This document shows positions 32,659 through 44,977 of a DNA stretch of 64,000 nucleotides, one piece after another (the stretch's first letter is position 1; each line of letters starts with the position of its first letter). Position numbers and translations under genes: made by a program. The notes under the pieces are model-generated. The model made no database searches. It was given only the letters and a program-made list of their open reading frames with translations, and had not been told where the DNA came from. The stretch is from Drosophila persimilis (Eukaryota > Arthropoda > Insecta > Diptera > Drosophilidae), in NCBI RefSeq assembly GCF_003286085.1, contig NW_020825294.1, forward strand, positions 13,476,501-13,540,500. Direction: 5' to 3'.

Positions 32659-33944
32659 ATGGAGGCAGATAAGGAGCAAGCACGGGTTGGGATGTCAACC
32701 CAAACGTCGGTGGAAAGCGTGACTGCTACCACCGGCGGGCACGGGGAGGAGCAATCCTCTCTGCGTGTCGCCAGCGGTACACCTCGGGCATGGCGGGAGC
32801 AGGTCATGTCAGTTGTAATACTACTGCCACAAAAACGACGCGTTACAGGGTGAGCCGCGCGGGTGCCGTTGTCGACGCAGACTCGGACCCGGAGAGCGTG
32901 CTATCCATTAGCAAGACCGAAGAGGAAAGCCTTCTCCGCTCGCCGGAACCAGGTACCAGCTCCCTGCGTAGGGAAGGGCCAAAGCGTTCCAGGGAGAGGA
33001 TGAAGGCAAAAGCTCAGTATAAGGCGGCCCTCAAGTTACTAAGAGGAGAATTCCAAGCTAGCCTGGGCTGAGCAACGGGTACAGGAAGGCCGCGAACACT
33101 ACGCGCAGTTGCCCCAGATGAAGGCAACAAACGGTGGATTCGCCAACAAGGTGGAGGAGATGTTGGCCACCAAGAGGCAACGCTCGATCGAGAGTGCTGC
33201 CAAAGACACTCCGGCGAGCAAGCGGCAACGCGGGCCCAAGGTGGCCACCCCCCAGCCGAAGACGAGGAAGCCGAGACAGAGGGCCATGAGCGAGGTGGCC
33301 AGAGACATCTCATTGTGGCCTTGATCGACCGCAGCGACGAGAACGGGAATATTACGGCGGCGCAGCGGAAGTTAGTCCACGCGCAGCTCGTCGAGGCACT
33401 ATTCTCGCGAATGGAGGAGGACCCTAGCGTCAAAATCAAAATCAAAGTCAAAATCCTCAGGTGTAATGACGACCCAACGTGGCAGTGGCTGGTGCAGAAG
33501 GTGCCCCTACTGGAAGCTCTGTGGGAGGGGGCCAAGCTGGAGGTGGTAGACAGGGAGCTGATCCCGTCAATACCAAAGGCGAAGGTGCTCTTCCCCATTG
33601 CTGTCCAGGGGGAGCGAGCACTGAAGCTGCTGCAGAGGCAAAATCCGGACGTGCCAACGGCTGACTGGAAGGTTCTGCACGCCGGTAGCCCACTACCCAA
33701 CGAGGGGGGCCAGCACGTGATCCTCCAGATCATCAAGGAGGATGAGGATATCTTGTATCCCAAGCTCGGGAAGATGGCGTGGGGCGTAGGTAGCGTATAC
33801 CTACGGCTGAGAAAGCGCCACCCCGAGGACAAAGATGCGCACACCCTCCAGGCAGGCGAGGTCGAGAAGGACCTAGGTCTGGAGACCTCATTGCCTCATT
33901 GGCGGAGCTCCTCATTGCCATGGAGCAAGGGCCCGCCGACATAG
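32659..33944 (+). pseudogene. LOA1 ORF1 (DUF4780-like) pseudogene
   Basis: The reading starts at ATG 32659 (MEADKEQARVG) but changes frame near 32830, 33075 and 33315. The first part is Thr/Ser-rich, followed by a basic region (KRSRERMKAKAQ). The last segment (33315-33944) carries the conserved C-terminal domain with NPDVPTADWKV and the run ILQIIKEDEDILYPKLG, which parallels the same region of LOA2 ORF1 at 57974-58430. Its role would be RNA binding in the LINE RNP. No intact protein can be made. Confidence 0.75.
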
Positions 33945-36420
33945 CTTAAGTCCAGGAGCCGTGGATTGCGTCAGGCAACTCTGTGGCCGGACTAAAGTCC
34001 TCAAATTACAGCCTTCTCTACTCAACATCGGTAAGCAGAAACAGAACCGCCGTACTCGTACAAAAGGGAATCCATGCTCATCTTATGTCTCATTACAGCA
34101 CGGATGACCTGACGGTAGTGATGCTGGAGAGCGAGGAAAAGCGCCTAATGGCACACGACAGGCCCGCCCCACCGGAAGAACTTAGGAGTCTGTTGACAGA
34201 AGCCGGCTCCACAAAATCTCCAACTCCTCATCGGTGCAGACGCCAACGCCCATCACAATGTGTGGGGAAGCCCTGACATCAACGATAGAGGTGAGTCACT
34301 CCTAGACTTTATCTTATCCACTAACCTGGACTTAGCAAGCGTGGGGGATGAACACACCTTCTTAGGTCCCACCTCGTCAAACGTGCTAGACCTAACTCTT
34401 GTCACGGGAAAGTACCTTGGTATCTGACTGGAGAGTCCTGGAAAGACCATCCTTCTCAGACCATAAATACATTCAGTTCAAGTGCGAATTCAAACACTCT
34501 TGGAAGATAACAGTCTATAGAAACCCCCGGAACACAAACTGGGTAAAGTATAAAAAGACAGTTACTTCGAAGCTCGCGAATCCGGGCTCAGTGAAATCCG
34601 CGGAGGATATAGAGAAGTCCCTAAAGACCCTATCCAACGAGTTACTGAACGCCTACCATGCATCGTGCAAGCCCTCGAGAACGAAGAGGAGGTCCAAGCC
34701 ACTCTGGTGGAACCGAGATCGCTCTCTCCAAAGGAACAACCTCAAGGAATTCTTCAAGATCGCCAAACAAGCGAACGAATAGATTGTCAATGAGGAATAT
34801 AAAATCCTACTTAGGAGCTACAAGAAGGAAATACGTAAGGCACAAAGGAACTCGTGGAGAAACTTCTGCTCCAACATCGAGAAAGTGCCCGAAACCGCTA
34901 GGCTCCGGAAGCTGCTCTCAAAGCAGCCCACAGTACAGAGCCAACTAAAACTAGACAACGGACAGTGGACAGAGGGCAGTAAAGAAGCCCTAACAGCACT
35001 AATGGAGGCGCACTTCCCTGGATGCACCGAGGTCACTGACGCCAAGAAGCATCAGGACCTAGGAACTGAGGAACAGCACACCCCAATAGGTCTGTTAACC
35101 ACTAAGATAATCCACTGGGCCATAGACTCCTTCGCGGTCATAAAAGCACCAGGACTGGACGAGATATTCCCAGCCATGATGCAGTTGACCAAAGAGGTTA
35201 TTACACCATGGCTCTTCGCAATATACTCAGCATGCCTAAGTACGGGCTATATCCCCATCCAATGGAGAACCTCGAGAGTTGTCTTCCTCCCTAAGGCAGG
35301 AAAGTGCAGCGACGTGAGTCCCAAGGATTACAGACCGATAAGCCTTACCTCCTTTATACTAAAAACACTAGGAAAGCTGTTGGACTTACACATCTGGAAT
35401 GAGGTAGGGGGACTGATGTCAACAAACCAACACGCCTACACCAAGGGGAAATCAGTGGAGACGGCACTACACTCGCTAGTAGCCACCATCGAGAGCGCCC
35501 TTCACAACAAAAAGTATGCTTTGGGAGCATTTGTGGACATCTCAGGAGCATTCAACAACGTGGCCACAACCGCAATAACAAGGCGCCTATAAGCGAATAA
35601 CATACACCGCAGGGTGTAAGACGTTAAGAGATTTGAAAAGAAGGCCCCAAAAATAACAGCTTATGCAGACGACATAAGCATACTTATTACGGGTGTATGT
35701 CCATCGACCCTCAGCTCCATAATGGAACGTACACTCAGGGAGATACGTGAGTGGGCGGAAGAGGTAGGAATTAATATCAACGCGGACAAGACGGACCTCA
35801 TCCTCTTTACCAAGAGGTACAATTTACCGATATGGACCCCCCCGAAAATTAACCAAACTAGGCTGACTCCAAAATCACAGGCGAAATACCTAGGCACAGT
35901 ACTGGGCAGCAAGCTGCCATGGAGGCCCAATGTAGTGGAAAGGGTGAAGAAGGCTACCATTGCGCTTTATGCATCCAAGAAGATGCTCAGCAGCACATGG
36001 GGCCTGTCACCTGCTCTAATGCACTGGATCTACATGTCGGTGGTGCGACCAACTCTGCTGTATGGAGCCTTGGTGTGGTGGCAGGCTACTGAAAAGAAGA
36101 CATACCATAAGCTTATGGAAAGGACTCAGCGACAGGCTCTGCTCTGTATTACAGGCGCGCTGAGGTCAACCCCAACAAAAGCACTCGAAACTGTACTCGG
36201 AATCGACCCCCTGGACTTTCAATCTCGCCTGATTGCGGGAAAGGCAGCACAACGCCTTATCGCTTTAGGAAATATGTCATCACAATGATACGGGCACAGT
36301 TTAATTGGCAGGGACATGACCAGATGATCCCCCAAACTTTCCCCGACATCAAAACTATCTTATCTCTGAGACCCGAAGACTGGAAAAAGGGAAGGGACCA
36401 TTGTTAAGCACCTCAACATA

Positions 36421-37872
36421 CACTACTGGCCAAAATAATAAGTACACGCTTATGAGCTTTCTTTCGTGTCCTATAAAACTTTTCTAAAAAATCAAATTTA
36501 CTTTTAGTTTGCTAACCTACAATAGACTATAAAAATGTTTATCATAAGCATTTTTCATTTCAAATATATATTTTATGACCGATTAAACCTTAAAAACATA
36601 ATCAAGGGCTGGCCAAAATAATAAGTACAGCAATTCTCTACAGCGAAAAACTAAAAGCGTATCAAAATTTGTCCACTTTTTTCTTATAATTTATTATCCT
36701 TTACTAGTATCCTATATAGCCACACTTATTTTTGATGACTTCGGCCATTCTTCTTGGCATACTAGCAAAAAGTTTGCGGCAAGTCTCCACTGGAATCTCA
36801 TACCACGTTTTTTGCACAAATTCTCCAAAATTATTTTTCTTTTCGAAAACGATTTTTACCAATTCGACGTTTCAAGTTACGCCAAAGGTTTTCAAATCAG
36901 TTTAAGTCAGGAGACTGACTTAGCCAAGCCATAACGCTTACATTTTTTCCCGTAAACCAAGCCTTGACTACCTTTGAGGTGTGCTTTGGGTCATTTTCCG
37001 GTAGAAAAACCCATCTCAAGCGCATGTTTTCCTCAGCATAAGGTTGTATAATGTCAATATGTTTTTATACCCGAATCGGATCATATGATCAGTTATGCGA
37101 TGTATCGGCTCAACGCCATGCCAAGAAAAATAGCCTTAGATACCTATACATCGGCCTCCGTTCTTTGTGTACCGGAAGTCGAATTCTTTGCCTTTGGGTC
37201 GTTGTATACATCTTCTGGAGTCATTATCAAAAATATTTAACTTTTAAGACTCATCTGAACCAGACCATGCCAAATGATTATCAACGACTTTTTGCCTCAT
37301 CTTCAACCATCAGACCTGATTTTTCTTTCCCACTTTGAGCGTATTTAGCCTTGGAAGACATGAACTGATCCTTTTTTGCAAGACTAATGATGCGGGTGTC
37401 CGTTGTTTGTAAAGATTTCTTCTTCCATCCTCGATTTTCAATAAGCACTTTAGATTTTAAAGTATTCTGAAGCAAAAATATCGATCGTCCAAGACTTATA
37501 GAAAACTTCTTTTCTTTAGCAGTACGGCCTAACTAAAGAATTTTTTTTAACTCTCATGTAAATAATAAATATGAAAGAACTCAATAAAAACCAACAATCC
37601 TGTGAACAAATCCTTATCAAATCCTTTAAAATTTATAAATAACACCAGTGTACTTATTATTTTGGCCAGACCAAAAATGCCCATTCAGCATAAATTTAAG
37701 CATAGAATTTTATAAAGATGGTTCCCCACTTTATTTTTTGATTTAAATATTTGGCAAGACTGTAACCTTTCCAAATATAAACAATTGGCTCCCATACATT
37801 TACGAAAAAATCCGAGCTATTCCATAACAAACTAGCTCGACACCGATATACTCATTTTTTTGGCCATTAGTG
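36421..37872 (-). mobile_element. Tc1/mariner-type DNA transposon with double inverted repeats
   Basis: The insert splits LOA1. Outer ends are CACTACTGGCCAAAATAATA (left) and a diverged match ending GGCCATTAGTG (right), flanked by TA on both sides (36419-36420, 37873-37874). A second pair of the same motif lies inside: 36609-36630 and, inverted, 37649-37669. That makes four repeats in the IR/DR layout seen in some Tc1-like elements. Inside are relics of a transposase on the minus strand. Length is 1452 bp. Confidence 0.8.
36715..37490 (-). pseudogene. Tc1-type transposase pseudogene
   Basis: Read on the minus strand, the N-terminal DNA-binding part comes first (about 37480-37300), with a GWKKKSLQTTDTRII-like segment and SSKAK. 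The catalytic part is near 37020-36850: LPENDPKHTSK, then WLSQSPDLN followed by ENLWRNLKRRI, the usual block around the last catalytic acid in Tc1 transposases. The middle is degraded and includes stops and a frame change near 37060. It cannot be functional. Confidence 0.75.
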
Positions 37873-38809
37873 TATATACAGACGGCTCCAAGATGGACGG
37901 AGGAGTAGGAGCGGGCTTATTCTGCACAGACCCTGAGATAAGGCTGTCGTATAAGCTACCGGACCGATGCAGCATATTTCAGGCGAAAGTTTTCGCCATG
38001 CGGAAAGCAGAGGTCGCAAAGCTTATAGAGCGGTCAATCTATTCGTCGACAGTCAAGCGGCAATCAGATCCATGCAGGCGTCCGTGGTCAGATCCAGAAG
38101 TGTCTTGGCGAGCAAAGAGGTACTAGATACCGTAAGCACGACAAAGTCAGTGCGGATCTATTGGGTTCCCAGCCACCAGGGCATCGAAGGAAACGAGGCG
38201 GCGGACGTACTAGCTAAGGAAGGCGTCGGGCTGCAGAATAGGAGAACCGAGAACGTGCCTGTCTCCCTTAGAACGCTGCAAAGCGATCTAGAGAAGCAGG
38301 CTAGATCACAAACCGAAAGCAGGTGGAGGAGTACCACCACCTGCAGAACCTCGAAACTTATGTGCAAGGAACGCAATGAAAAACTTAGCCACTACCTACT
38401 GCACCTACCACGAAAGGACTGCAGATTGTTAGTGGGAATACTAACAGGTCATTGCCTGGCAGCTGCACATGCAGCAAAGCTTGGCATCACCAACAGAGAC
38501 AGTTGTAGGAGATGCGATGACCCTGGGGCTATCGAAATCCTGGAACATCTCATCTGCTACTGTCCGGCTCTCTCAAGGGCGAGGAGGAGATAAGTGGGCG
38601 CCCCAGTGCTGGCATCACTGGAAGATGCCTCCAAAAGGACGCCACAGGAACTGCTGGCCTATGCTAAAAACACCTCGATTCTCGGGGACTTTATAACCAC
38701 ATAAACACTCCCACGACGGTTCATACACCCCCCCTATCCAGATAACTAAGGGCCAGATTGGCCCATGCGTGGCCCCGCTGAGGGCCTTCCGGGTTAACCT
38801 AACCTAACT

Positions 38810-39270
38810 AGGACTTCGAAACACAAGTGTCTTGTTTTCACAAAGCAATAAAGCAACCTATAGGCTATTCACAGAGACGACCATCCACCATCTATTTCGG
38901 GGATGGTCCGTGAGGTTTTGCCGTTCCGAAATATTCCCAGTTAATCCACCATCCGAAAGTGCCGATGGTTTTCGAATGCAACCCTAAAAAGCAATGAATG
39001 GCAATAAAAATAGTTCGCGCTTAGATATACATATTTCAAACCTTAATTCGAATTTTAAATAGTTGAAGACTAAGAAAAATATATAAATATAATAGACACA
39101 AAACAAAATGGAGAGACCTGGAATTGGTGGTAATAAGTAAACATACATATGTACCTATGTATGTACATATGTAGTTGCTCTCTTTTTTTATGATTTGTAT
39201 TTTTCAGCAATTAAATAAACAAACAATACATGCAGGTCGAAATAGACTGCATAGATGGAAAACCTCAGTA
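38810..39270. other. Non-coding spacer
   Basis: There is no gene. The inverted words GACCATCCACC and GGATGGTCCG near 38880-38910 could form a hairpin. Repeats of ATGTAC and ACATACATATG lie near 39140-39175. Confidence 0.4.
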
Positions 39271-39402
39271 CGTCCGTCCGTCCGTCTGTCCGTCCCCTTC
39301 AGCGCCTAGTGCTCAAAGACTATAAGAGCTAGAGCAACGATGTTTTTGATCCAGACTTCTGTGATATGTCACTGCTACAAAAGTATTTCAAAACTTTGCC
39401 CC
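39271..39402 (+). mobile_element. INE-1-like fragment
   Basis: This 132-bp piece matches the first module of the INE-1 copies, from CGTCCGTCCGTCCGTC to CAAAACTTTGCCCC. Both INE-1 ends are missing. Confidence 0.85.
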
Positions 39403-39698
39403 AAATTACTTTTTTATGCAATTTTCCTTTGTAATCCTAAAATAAGAGTTTAAATAACTCAATCTGTCGAAAAGTAAGAAGTTATACGCATTTCAGAACC
39501 AATGCAGAACGGAACTTCCTAAAGACCTCAATGGTCTCCAAAAAAAAGGTGATTTTTTGATTTTGATGAAATAAAAATTAACCTAAAAAAATTGTTGTTG
39601 CGGCCATGCTGGGCCTAGCCTGCAAAATTTCCAGGCGTGAAAGTATCGCGTTGTTGAAACCGACTATTAAATTGCCGGCTGTCCCTCTATTGTCTCTC
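39403..39698. other. Non-coding spacer
   Basis: I see no feature here apart from short poly-A and poly-T runs. Confidence 0.4.
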
Positions 39699-40795
39699 TC
39701 TGGATGATGATGCAGACTCGGACATCAGTTCGCTCCTTTCTATGGGCTCTCCTCCACGTATCCCTCCTTCTGCTAAAGGTCTGTTGCTTACCCTATTTCA
39801 AGATGGGATTGGACCAGCAGCCACTACCACTTCGACAGTCAAGACAGCTATCACGTCCACCACAACATCAGCCTCTTAAAGTCGTCCAAGTACTGCATCA
39901 AGGATATCGCTCACACCTTCCTTGAAACCAATGGCTGAATCAAAGGCAAGATTTGCCTCTATCTCTATCTCTGGAACGGGGAAATGAGTTTTCCCCAAAC
40001 CCACTAAATTCCCCACTAATGGTAGTACAGCGCGGGATATCCTTCGCGGATGCTTTTCTCCGAAACGAGCCCCAATAGACCTACGCTGATACTGGCCGGC
40101 ACTACTAGACTCAGCAGGACTACCACACATAGTTCCCTAAGCTTCAAGGAAAACGCAAGCCGCCAACTTGGTCCACCATCGCCCAGGGTTCTCCACAGCT
40201 CAGATATTATGGAGGTGCAGAGGTCAGTAGCGGGCCCCACAATGGCAGTAGCAGGCATTCTGAAATCCCTCGACCAACTGCGTAACGCAGGTACACCCCT
40301 ACCGTCAGCAGACCATAATGCTGTCGGACCTAAGGATCGGATTCTGGAACGACCGTGGCTTGACTCATAACACCCATGACATGGCTCTATTTTTACAGCG
40401 TCTTAATACTGACAACATGTTAGTGGCTAATACCTGCCTATACCCAGGATAAAACTACACGCTCCACGGATACGAGTGTTAAAGAGCCGACCACCCAAGC
40501 AGCAGGGCCAGAGGAGGATCAGCTGTACTCTTTGGGAAGGACATTTCCCATAACCACAATCACGCTGTGCAGTTGGGGCCGATTCAGAATGCGGCGGCCG
40601 TGGTTTCAACACTGTGAGTGGAGATCCCCATTGCCACAGCCTATCATTCAATGGTCAACTGCTATCGGAGGCCGGAGAAGACATAAACTCAAACTACGCC
40701 CTTTGGAAGCTGATGGCTCATGGGAACCGACGAACATGGAAGAAAGATTCACACCATGACCGTGTCTCGACTCCTACTACATCAACTTTAAAATA
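39699..40795 (+). pseudogene. Jockey-clade LINE relic: ORF1 piece and start of ORF2 endonuclease
   Basis: A Ser/Thr-rich ORF1-like part (SDISSLLSMGSPPRIPPSAK, 39720-39780) is followed by degraded sequence. From about 40319 the frame reads LSDLRIGFWNDRGLT, the typical opening of a Jockey-type APE endonuclease. NTDNMLVANT, YHSMVN and other blocks follow to about 40790. Several stops (near 40457 and 40483, for example) interrupt it. The RT is missing. This is separate from the Jockey fragments at 43779 and 49066. Confidence 0.65.
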
Positions 40796-41950
40796 GAGTC
40801 CCGTGACTCAATAGGGAGCTAACTTCGAAAAGAAAAAAAAAAACCAAATACACAAAGGCACAATCATATGATTCCATATATATGTCGTATGCAAAATATT
40901 GCATGCGCGTCTTGAGATGGCAGTCGACCCACACAATTCTTTAACCACCCTTCCACGGTTGCCAGTAGTGAGAAGAGCCTAGAAATCTGTAAAATTCTCT
41001 CCATACCACATTACTACCTCATCACTATGCTGCTTGAAAATTATAGCTCTATTCGTCAAAATTGATTTGTAAAATCGATTTAAAATTATATTTGTGCGGT
41101 AATTTAAAAAATTATTAAAATCGATGAAGGGAAATGAAATGAATGAATATAATGAGATAGAAAAGTGTTGCTTAATTAAATGATAAATGTTAGCTAGACG
41201 AAAAAATATATATATATTTTTTATTTAATATATTTTGTTTAGCAATCAAGAGCATTTAAAGCCAGACCAGCGATCTGCAATCAAAATCGAAAACTTAATT
41301 AATTGTTAGTTGTTCATCTACTTCTTGTTTGTGTATCCAATGCATTAGCCAAATATGCGAAATGCGATTGGGCCACCTACAGCGTCATTACAGTAATCCC
41401 TCGCTACCGCGAGAATAACTCTTGAATAACCACTTGAGAATAACTCCTTTTACCAGAATTATAAAAGCTGAGGCGAGCGGCTACCATCAATAACTATATG
41501 ACAGACCCTTTGATTTTTGGCAGTCTGAGTGCCTAGTCCTAGTGCCCCGTTTTTTAAGTGGTATTTTAATTAGCACCATAATTTTATACAACCATTCTGC
41601 TTTGAATTTCTCAAAATAGATCAAAATTCCAGCCGAATACAATCGAATATTAAAAGTTATATTCCACAGAAGTTATGTAAAATTTTTTAAATTTAACAAC
41701 AGCTTTTAACTAATATACATAAGCTCAGGATACAAAGATATTCTTCATATTAAATTCTTACCAAGTAAGTTGATGTTTAATACTTGTTTCAGAAAATTAT
41801 GAAAACATTAATTTTTATAGCCACAGACAATATGCTTAAAAAAGCAGAAAATTATCTCAAGCTTGCGTATATAAAAAGGTGTACCAGTTAGTATAACATC
41901 GGCCACTCTGCTACATGAACTAAGAAAACTACTGCCAGGCTTTACTCATC
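40796..41950. other. AT-rich non-coding DNA
   Basis: I see no gene or recognised element. GAATAACTCTTGAATAAC and GAGAATAACTCC near 41415-41450 are short direct repeats. Confidence 0.45.
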
Positions 41951-42748
41951 AGGAATGAGGTAGGGGGACTGATGACAAATAACCAACATGCCTATACCAA
42001 AGGGAAATCGGTGGAGACGGCAATACACTTGGTAATTGTTACCGTTGAGTTACCTTCACAATAAAAAGTATGCACTGGGAGTATTTTTTGACATCTCCGG
42101 AGGATTTAATAACGACTGCAATAAAAAATCGCCTACGAGCGACTAATATACACCCAGCAATTAAACTTTGGACAAAGAACCCCCTAAGTTGTAGACGGCA
42201 GCAATCGGAGTGGGTCACCGCTTCCATGGTAAAAGGGGTTCACAGGGGCATACCTCAGAGTGGAGTCCTATTGCCCCTCCTATGGAATCTGGTGGTCGAT
42301 GTCTGGTCTTTACCAAGAGATACAAGGTACCGAAATCGATCCCCCCGAAAATTGGGGCAGCCAAACTAGGCTGACCCTAAAAACACAGGACAAATACCTG
42401 GACACAGTACTGGACAGCAAGCTGGCATGGAAACCCATGGTAGTGGAAGAGGTGAAGATGGCCACCAATGCGCTTTATGCATACAAGAAGATGCTCAGCA
42501 GCACATGGGCCTGGATGCACTGTATTTACATCTCGGCGGTGCGACGAACTCTCCTGTATTTAGTGTGGTGCCAAGCTACCGAAAAGAAGACGTATCATAA
42601 GTTCTGCTCTGAGGCGCTGAGATCAACATCAACAAAAGCCATCAAAACTGTACTTGGAATCGGCCCCTGGATATTCGCGCTCGACTGACTGTTAGAACGC
42701 TGCAAAGCTTTTTAGAGAAGCAGACTAGATCACAGACCGAAAGTAGGT
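41951..42748 (+). pseudogene. Third LOA LINE fragment (RT region joined to RNase H region)
   Basis: This matches LOA1 from 35392 (GAGGTAGGGGGACTGATG) to about 36220 and then jumps to the region equivalent to LOA1 38270-38325 (TTAGAACGCTGCAAAGC). The RT block GIPQSGVLLPLLWN, deleted in LOA1, is present here, while the YADD region is missing. Frame breaks are frequent. It ends where the duplicated 1.3-kb segment starts. Confidence 0.8.
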
Positions 42749-42967
42749 ATCTCTGTTCTTGCAGGGAGTCAGTTAAGAAAGTCTAATGTCGTAAGGCTAT
42801 AACGTAAACCTCCAACCACCATAACATATCGAAGTTTTACCAAGACAAAATAAGATATCGCAGATGAATTTGTGGATATTTAGGATAAGCCAAGTGGTGG
42901 AAATAAGATTCAAAGATTTCTACCATAACTTGAAGGAATAATTGATTTAGAATGTAGTTTATCAATA

Positions 42968-43496
42968 CACCTAATTCTGTTTTTGCACGATCTTTTTTTA
43001 CACGGTTTTAAAAATCAAAAAATTCAAATCCATTTAGACGATTTGATTCCATTTAGCACGGTTCAAAATAACACAAGACAAATAGATAAAAACACACACA
43101 GCTTGAAACCATACGAAAACGAAAAAGAGCATAAAGAGAATATGTACGAATGTTTTTTGTTTGTTTTTCGTTTTTTTTTGTGTATACATACATACATACA
43201 AGCAAATTTGCTGGTCAGAGCAATTGTAAATAGAAAAAATATATATAGGGGAATTCCCTCTTTGTCAAAATTCGAGGGGATTCAATTCTTGCAATAGAAA
43301 TGTGTTAGTATTTGGTGAACTATCAATGCAATCAGACGTGTTTGCTAATAAGATTTTTTATACGCAAATTTTGTTTCCAACGTTAGATAGGTTTTAGAGA
43401 TAAGGAACCAATCACCTATTTTTGCATACAAGCAATCTCTTTTTTTGGCACGGTTTTTTCAGGCACCAATCTACGGTGTAAAAACAGAATTAGGTG
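42968..43496. mobile_element. TA-flanked inverted-repeat element (MITE-like), copy 1
   Basis: The ends CACCTAATTCTGTTTTTGCA and (inverted) CACCTAATTCTGTTTTTACA pair over 21 bp with one mismatch. Both sides are flanked by TA. Length is 529 bp and there is no transposase. TA duplication suggests a Tc1/mariner-mobilised element. The apparent 104-residue ORF inside looks like chance. Confidence 0.65.
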
Positions 43497-43778
43497 TAAT
43501 ATATTTGCATTCTAATATGACATTAAAACAAAAAAAAAGCTAAACTTTGTGACTTTGAGTCAGTGCAAATTGGCTATTGTGGCCTTGTTATACAGATCAC
43601 ATTTATTTGGAACGGTTGGGAATTTTTGACAGATTTTACGCCCCGATTCCAACTGGAACCATCCATCAGCTGATGACAATAACAAAAACATAGTTCTACT
43701 CTGACTTGTAAAGTTTAATCAAGACTAAAAAAAAAACAATATATATATATGTATGTACAATATAATGTTTGGAGTGCT

Positions 43779-43961
43779 TTAAATATTGGCCTTTATTTTT
43801 TTTTTTTTTAATTGTATTTGTTTATTGCATTTTCGCATTAGGTGGATTTTTTCAAATAGCTTCGAAAGGCAAGTTAGCAGGTTTATTGGTCTATACGATG
43901 GCTTATTTCGCTCAGGAATCATCACTATAATCGCCTTCTTCCATTTTTGGGGAAAGTACAC
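43779..43961 (-). pseudogene. Jockey-clade LINE RT fragment (copy 1)
   Basis: The minus-strand frame reads YFPQKWKKAIIVMIPERNKP and SYRPINLLTCLSKLFEK, the first RT block of Jockey-type elements. Nothing else of that RT is present. The same piece recurs at 49066-49272 as part of the duplication. Confidence 0.75.
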
Positions 43962-44046
43962 ACTGGTTGGTGACAGTTTCTCTATTTAGCAGCGTTGGGT
44001 ATCTTCTTCTTCTTATTTGAAAATGCTTCACGAACTCCGGGAATTG

Positions 44047-44489
44047 ACACGATTGATTTCAAATAAAATAGTAGCTCACGAACTGGTTAATATAGCAACT
44101 AAATACAAGACGGCTTCAGCTTGAAGAACTAGAATCCAAGACGATGAGCAATAACAAGTGAATGCTTGGTGCAGAATAAAGGGCAGGCTGGCCGAATTGC
44201 CCGTACCCCAATTCAAGCGAGGCTTCAACAAGAGCGCGAAAGATCGGGAGAGCGAAAGCGAAAGAAAAAAAGAAAGGCGCGATATGCAGAAGCGAGAGAA
44301 CGGCTGCATAGGTAGCTGCCGTGTGCGAGAATATAAACATACATAAGTACATGTGCGGATGACAATGTGGTACATTGGGCAGTGTAAATAACAAACAATA
44401 ATAGGATTTTACCCTACTGGTGCACCACTGGCTATTGGCGAATATGAGTCTGATCCACTGTTTTCAAAAATTAACTATTTGACTGCTGA
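44047..44489. other. Non-coding spacer with a purine-rich stretch
   Basis: I see no gene. Around 44230-44300 the plus strand is very purine-rich with GCGAAAG/GAGAGCG repeats. Confidence 0.4.
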
Positions 44490-44880
44490 ATCTAGGCGGG
44501 GGCGGACAAGTATTTTCAACGAGTACCGTCAGGAACGTACCAGAGAGGCGACAACACCAGAAATTGTAGATAATATCCGCGGAATAATATTGGATGATGG
44601 CTGAATCAAGCTGCGAGAGATTGCTAAGGCCCTAAACATTTCTTGTGAACGTGCTTGAAACGTTTCACACGAGTATTTAAGCTTTCTATTGCTCAACCGC
44701 TTCATTTCGAAGGAGGCATTGTTTAACGCAAGTTTAACGAAATTTTACGTTGTTTTGTGACTAGACGAAACTGGCATATACATATATCACCAAGAGGCAG
44801 AAAAATTAATGGAGAACAATTACTATTCTAACCTTTTGGGCTCGCACATGGCGAAGAAAAAGATTATTTCACCATATCAT
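44490..44880 (+). pseudogene. mariner-type transposase relic
   Basis: The translation contains GRGRTSIFNEYRQERTREA and TTPEIVDNIRGIILDDG, then IKLREIAKALNISCERA. These are the helix-turn-helix region of mariner transposases. A degraded LDETGIY block near 44765 may be the DET catalytic motif. In-frame stops lie after DDG (44603) and after ERA (44657). Terminal repeats were not identified. Confidence 0.7.
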
Positions 44881-44977
44881 AAAAAAATTGTGTGAAATTT
44901 AAAAAAAATCATGTTTTCTTTGACAGTTAGACTCTTTATCAGCCCACCCTCGTAGGCAGTGGCCGCGGCATTACTTT

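Larger units (their letters stand above)
33945..38593 (+). pseudogene. LOA1 ORF2 (endonuclease, RT, RNase H) pseudogene, interrupted
   Basis: An endonuclease start with QEPWIASGNS lies near 33955, and further endonuclease pieces follow to about 34480 in shifting frames. The RT runs 34885-35592 (APGLDEIFPAMM, DYRPISLTSF, FVDISGAFNN). A deletion near 35595-35645 removes the PQG region, after which AYADDISI is seen near 35660. The RT C-terminus ends near 36400. After the Tc1-type insertion, RNase H resumes at 37873 with VYTDGSKMDGGVGAG and FVDSQAAI, and the C-terminal Cys/His-type region ends at 38593. At least five frame breaks show loss of function. Confidence 0.8.
32425..38809 (+). mobile_element. 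Decayed LOA-clade LINE (LOA1), split by a Tc1-type element
   Basis: The 5' leader (32425-32658) is GC-rich with several hairpins (CCCTCTACGAGGG, CCCCGATCTAAAGTCGGGG). ORF1, ORF2 with endonuclease and RT, then RNase H follow. The 3' UTR ends in an (AACCT)n tail at 38796-38809. RNase H together with this ORF1 type fits the LOA/Bilbo-like clade. The element is interrupted at 36421-37872. The 5' boundary is approximate. Confidence 0.8.
42751..44046 (+). repeat. Duplicated segment, copy 1
   Basis: About 1.3 kb from CTCTGTTCTTGCAGGG to GAACTCCGGGAATTG recurs at 47368-49349 with high identity. Copy 1 has no insertion at 42799-42806, where copy 2 carries a 702-bp element. Copy 1 has 44 bp near 43255-43300 that copy 2 lacks. 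Inside are a TA-flanked inverted-repeat element and a Jockey RT fragment. Confidence 0.85.

Noticed and set aside
33014..33844. 276-codon minus-strand ORF
   Set aside because: It is the antisense shadow of LOA1 ORF1, which has clear similarity to LOA2 ORF1 on its own coding strand.
37051..37338. 95-codon plus-strand ORF inside the Tc1-type element
   Set aside because: The transposase similarity is on the opposite strand. This frame has no motif and is antisense.
42983..43297. 104-codon ORF within the MITE-like element
   Set aside because: It is low-complexity and changes length between the two copies of the repeat. It shows no protein motif.
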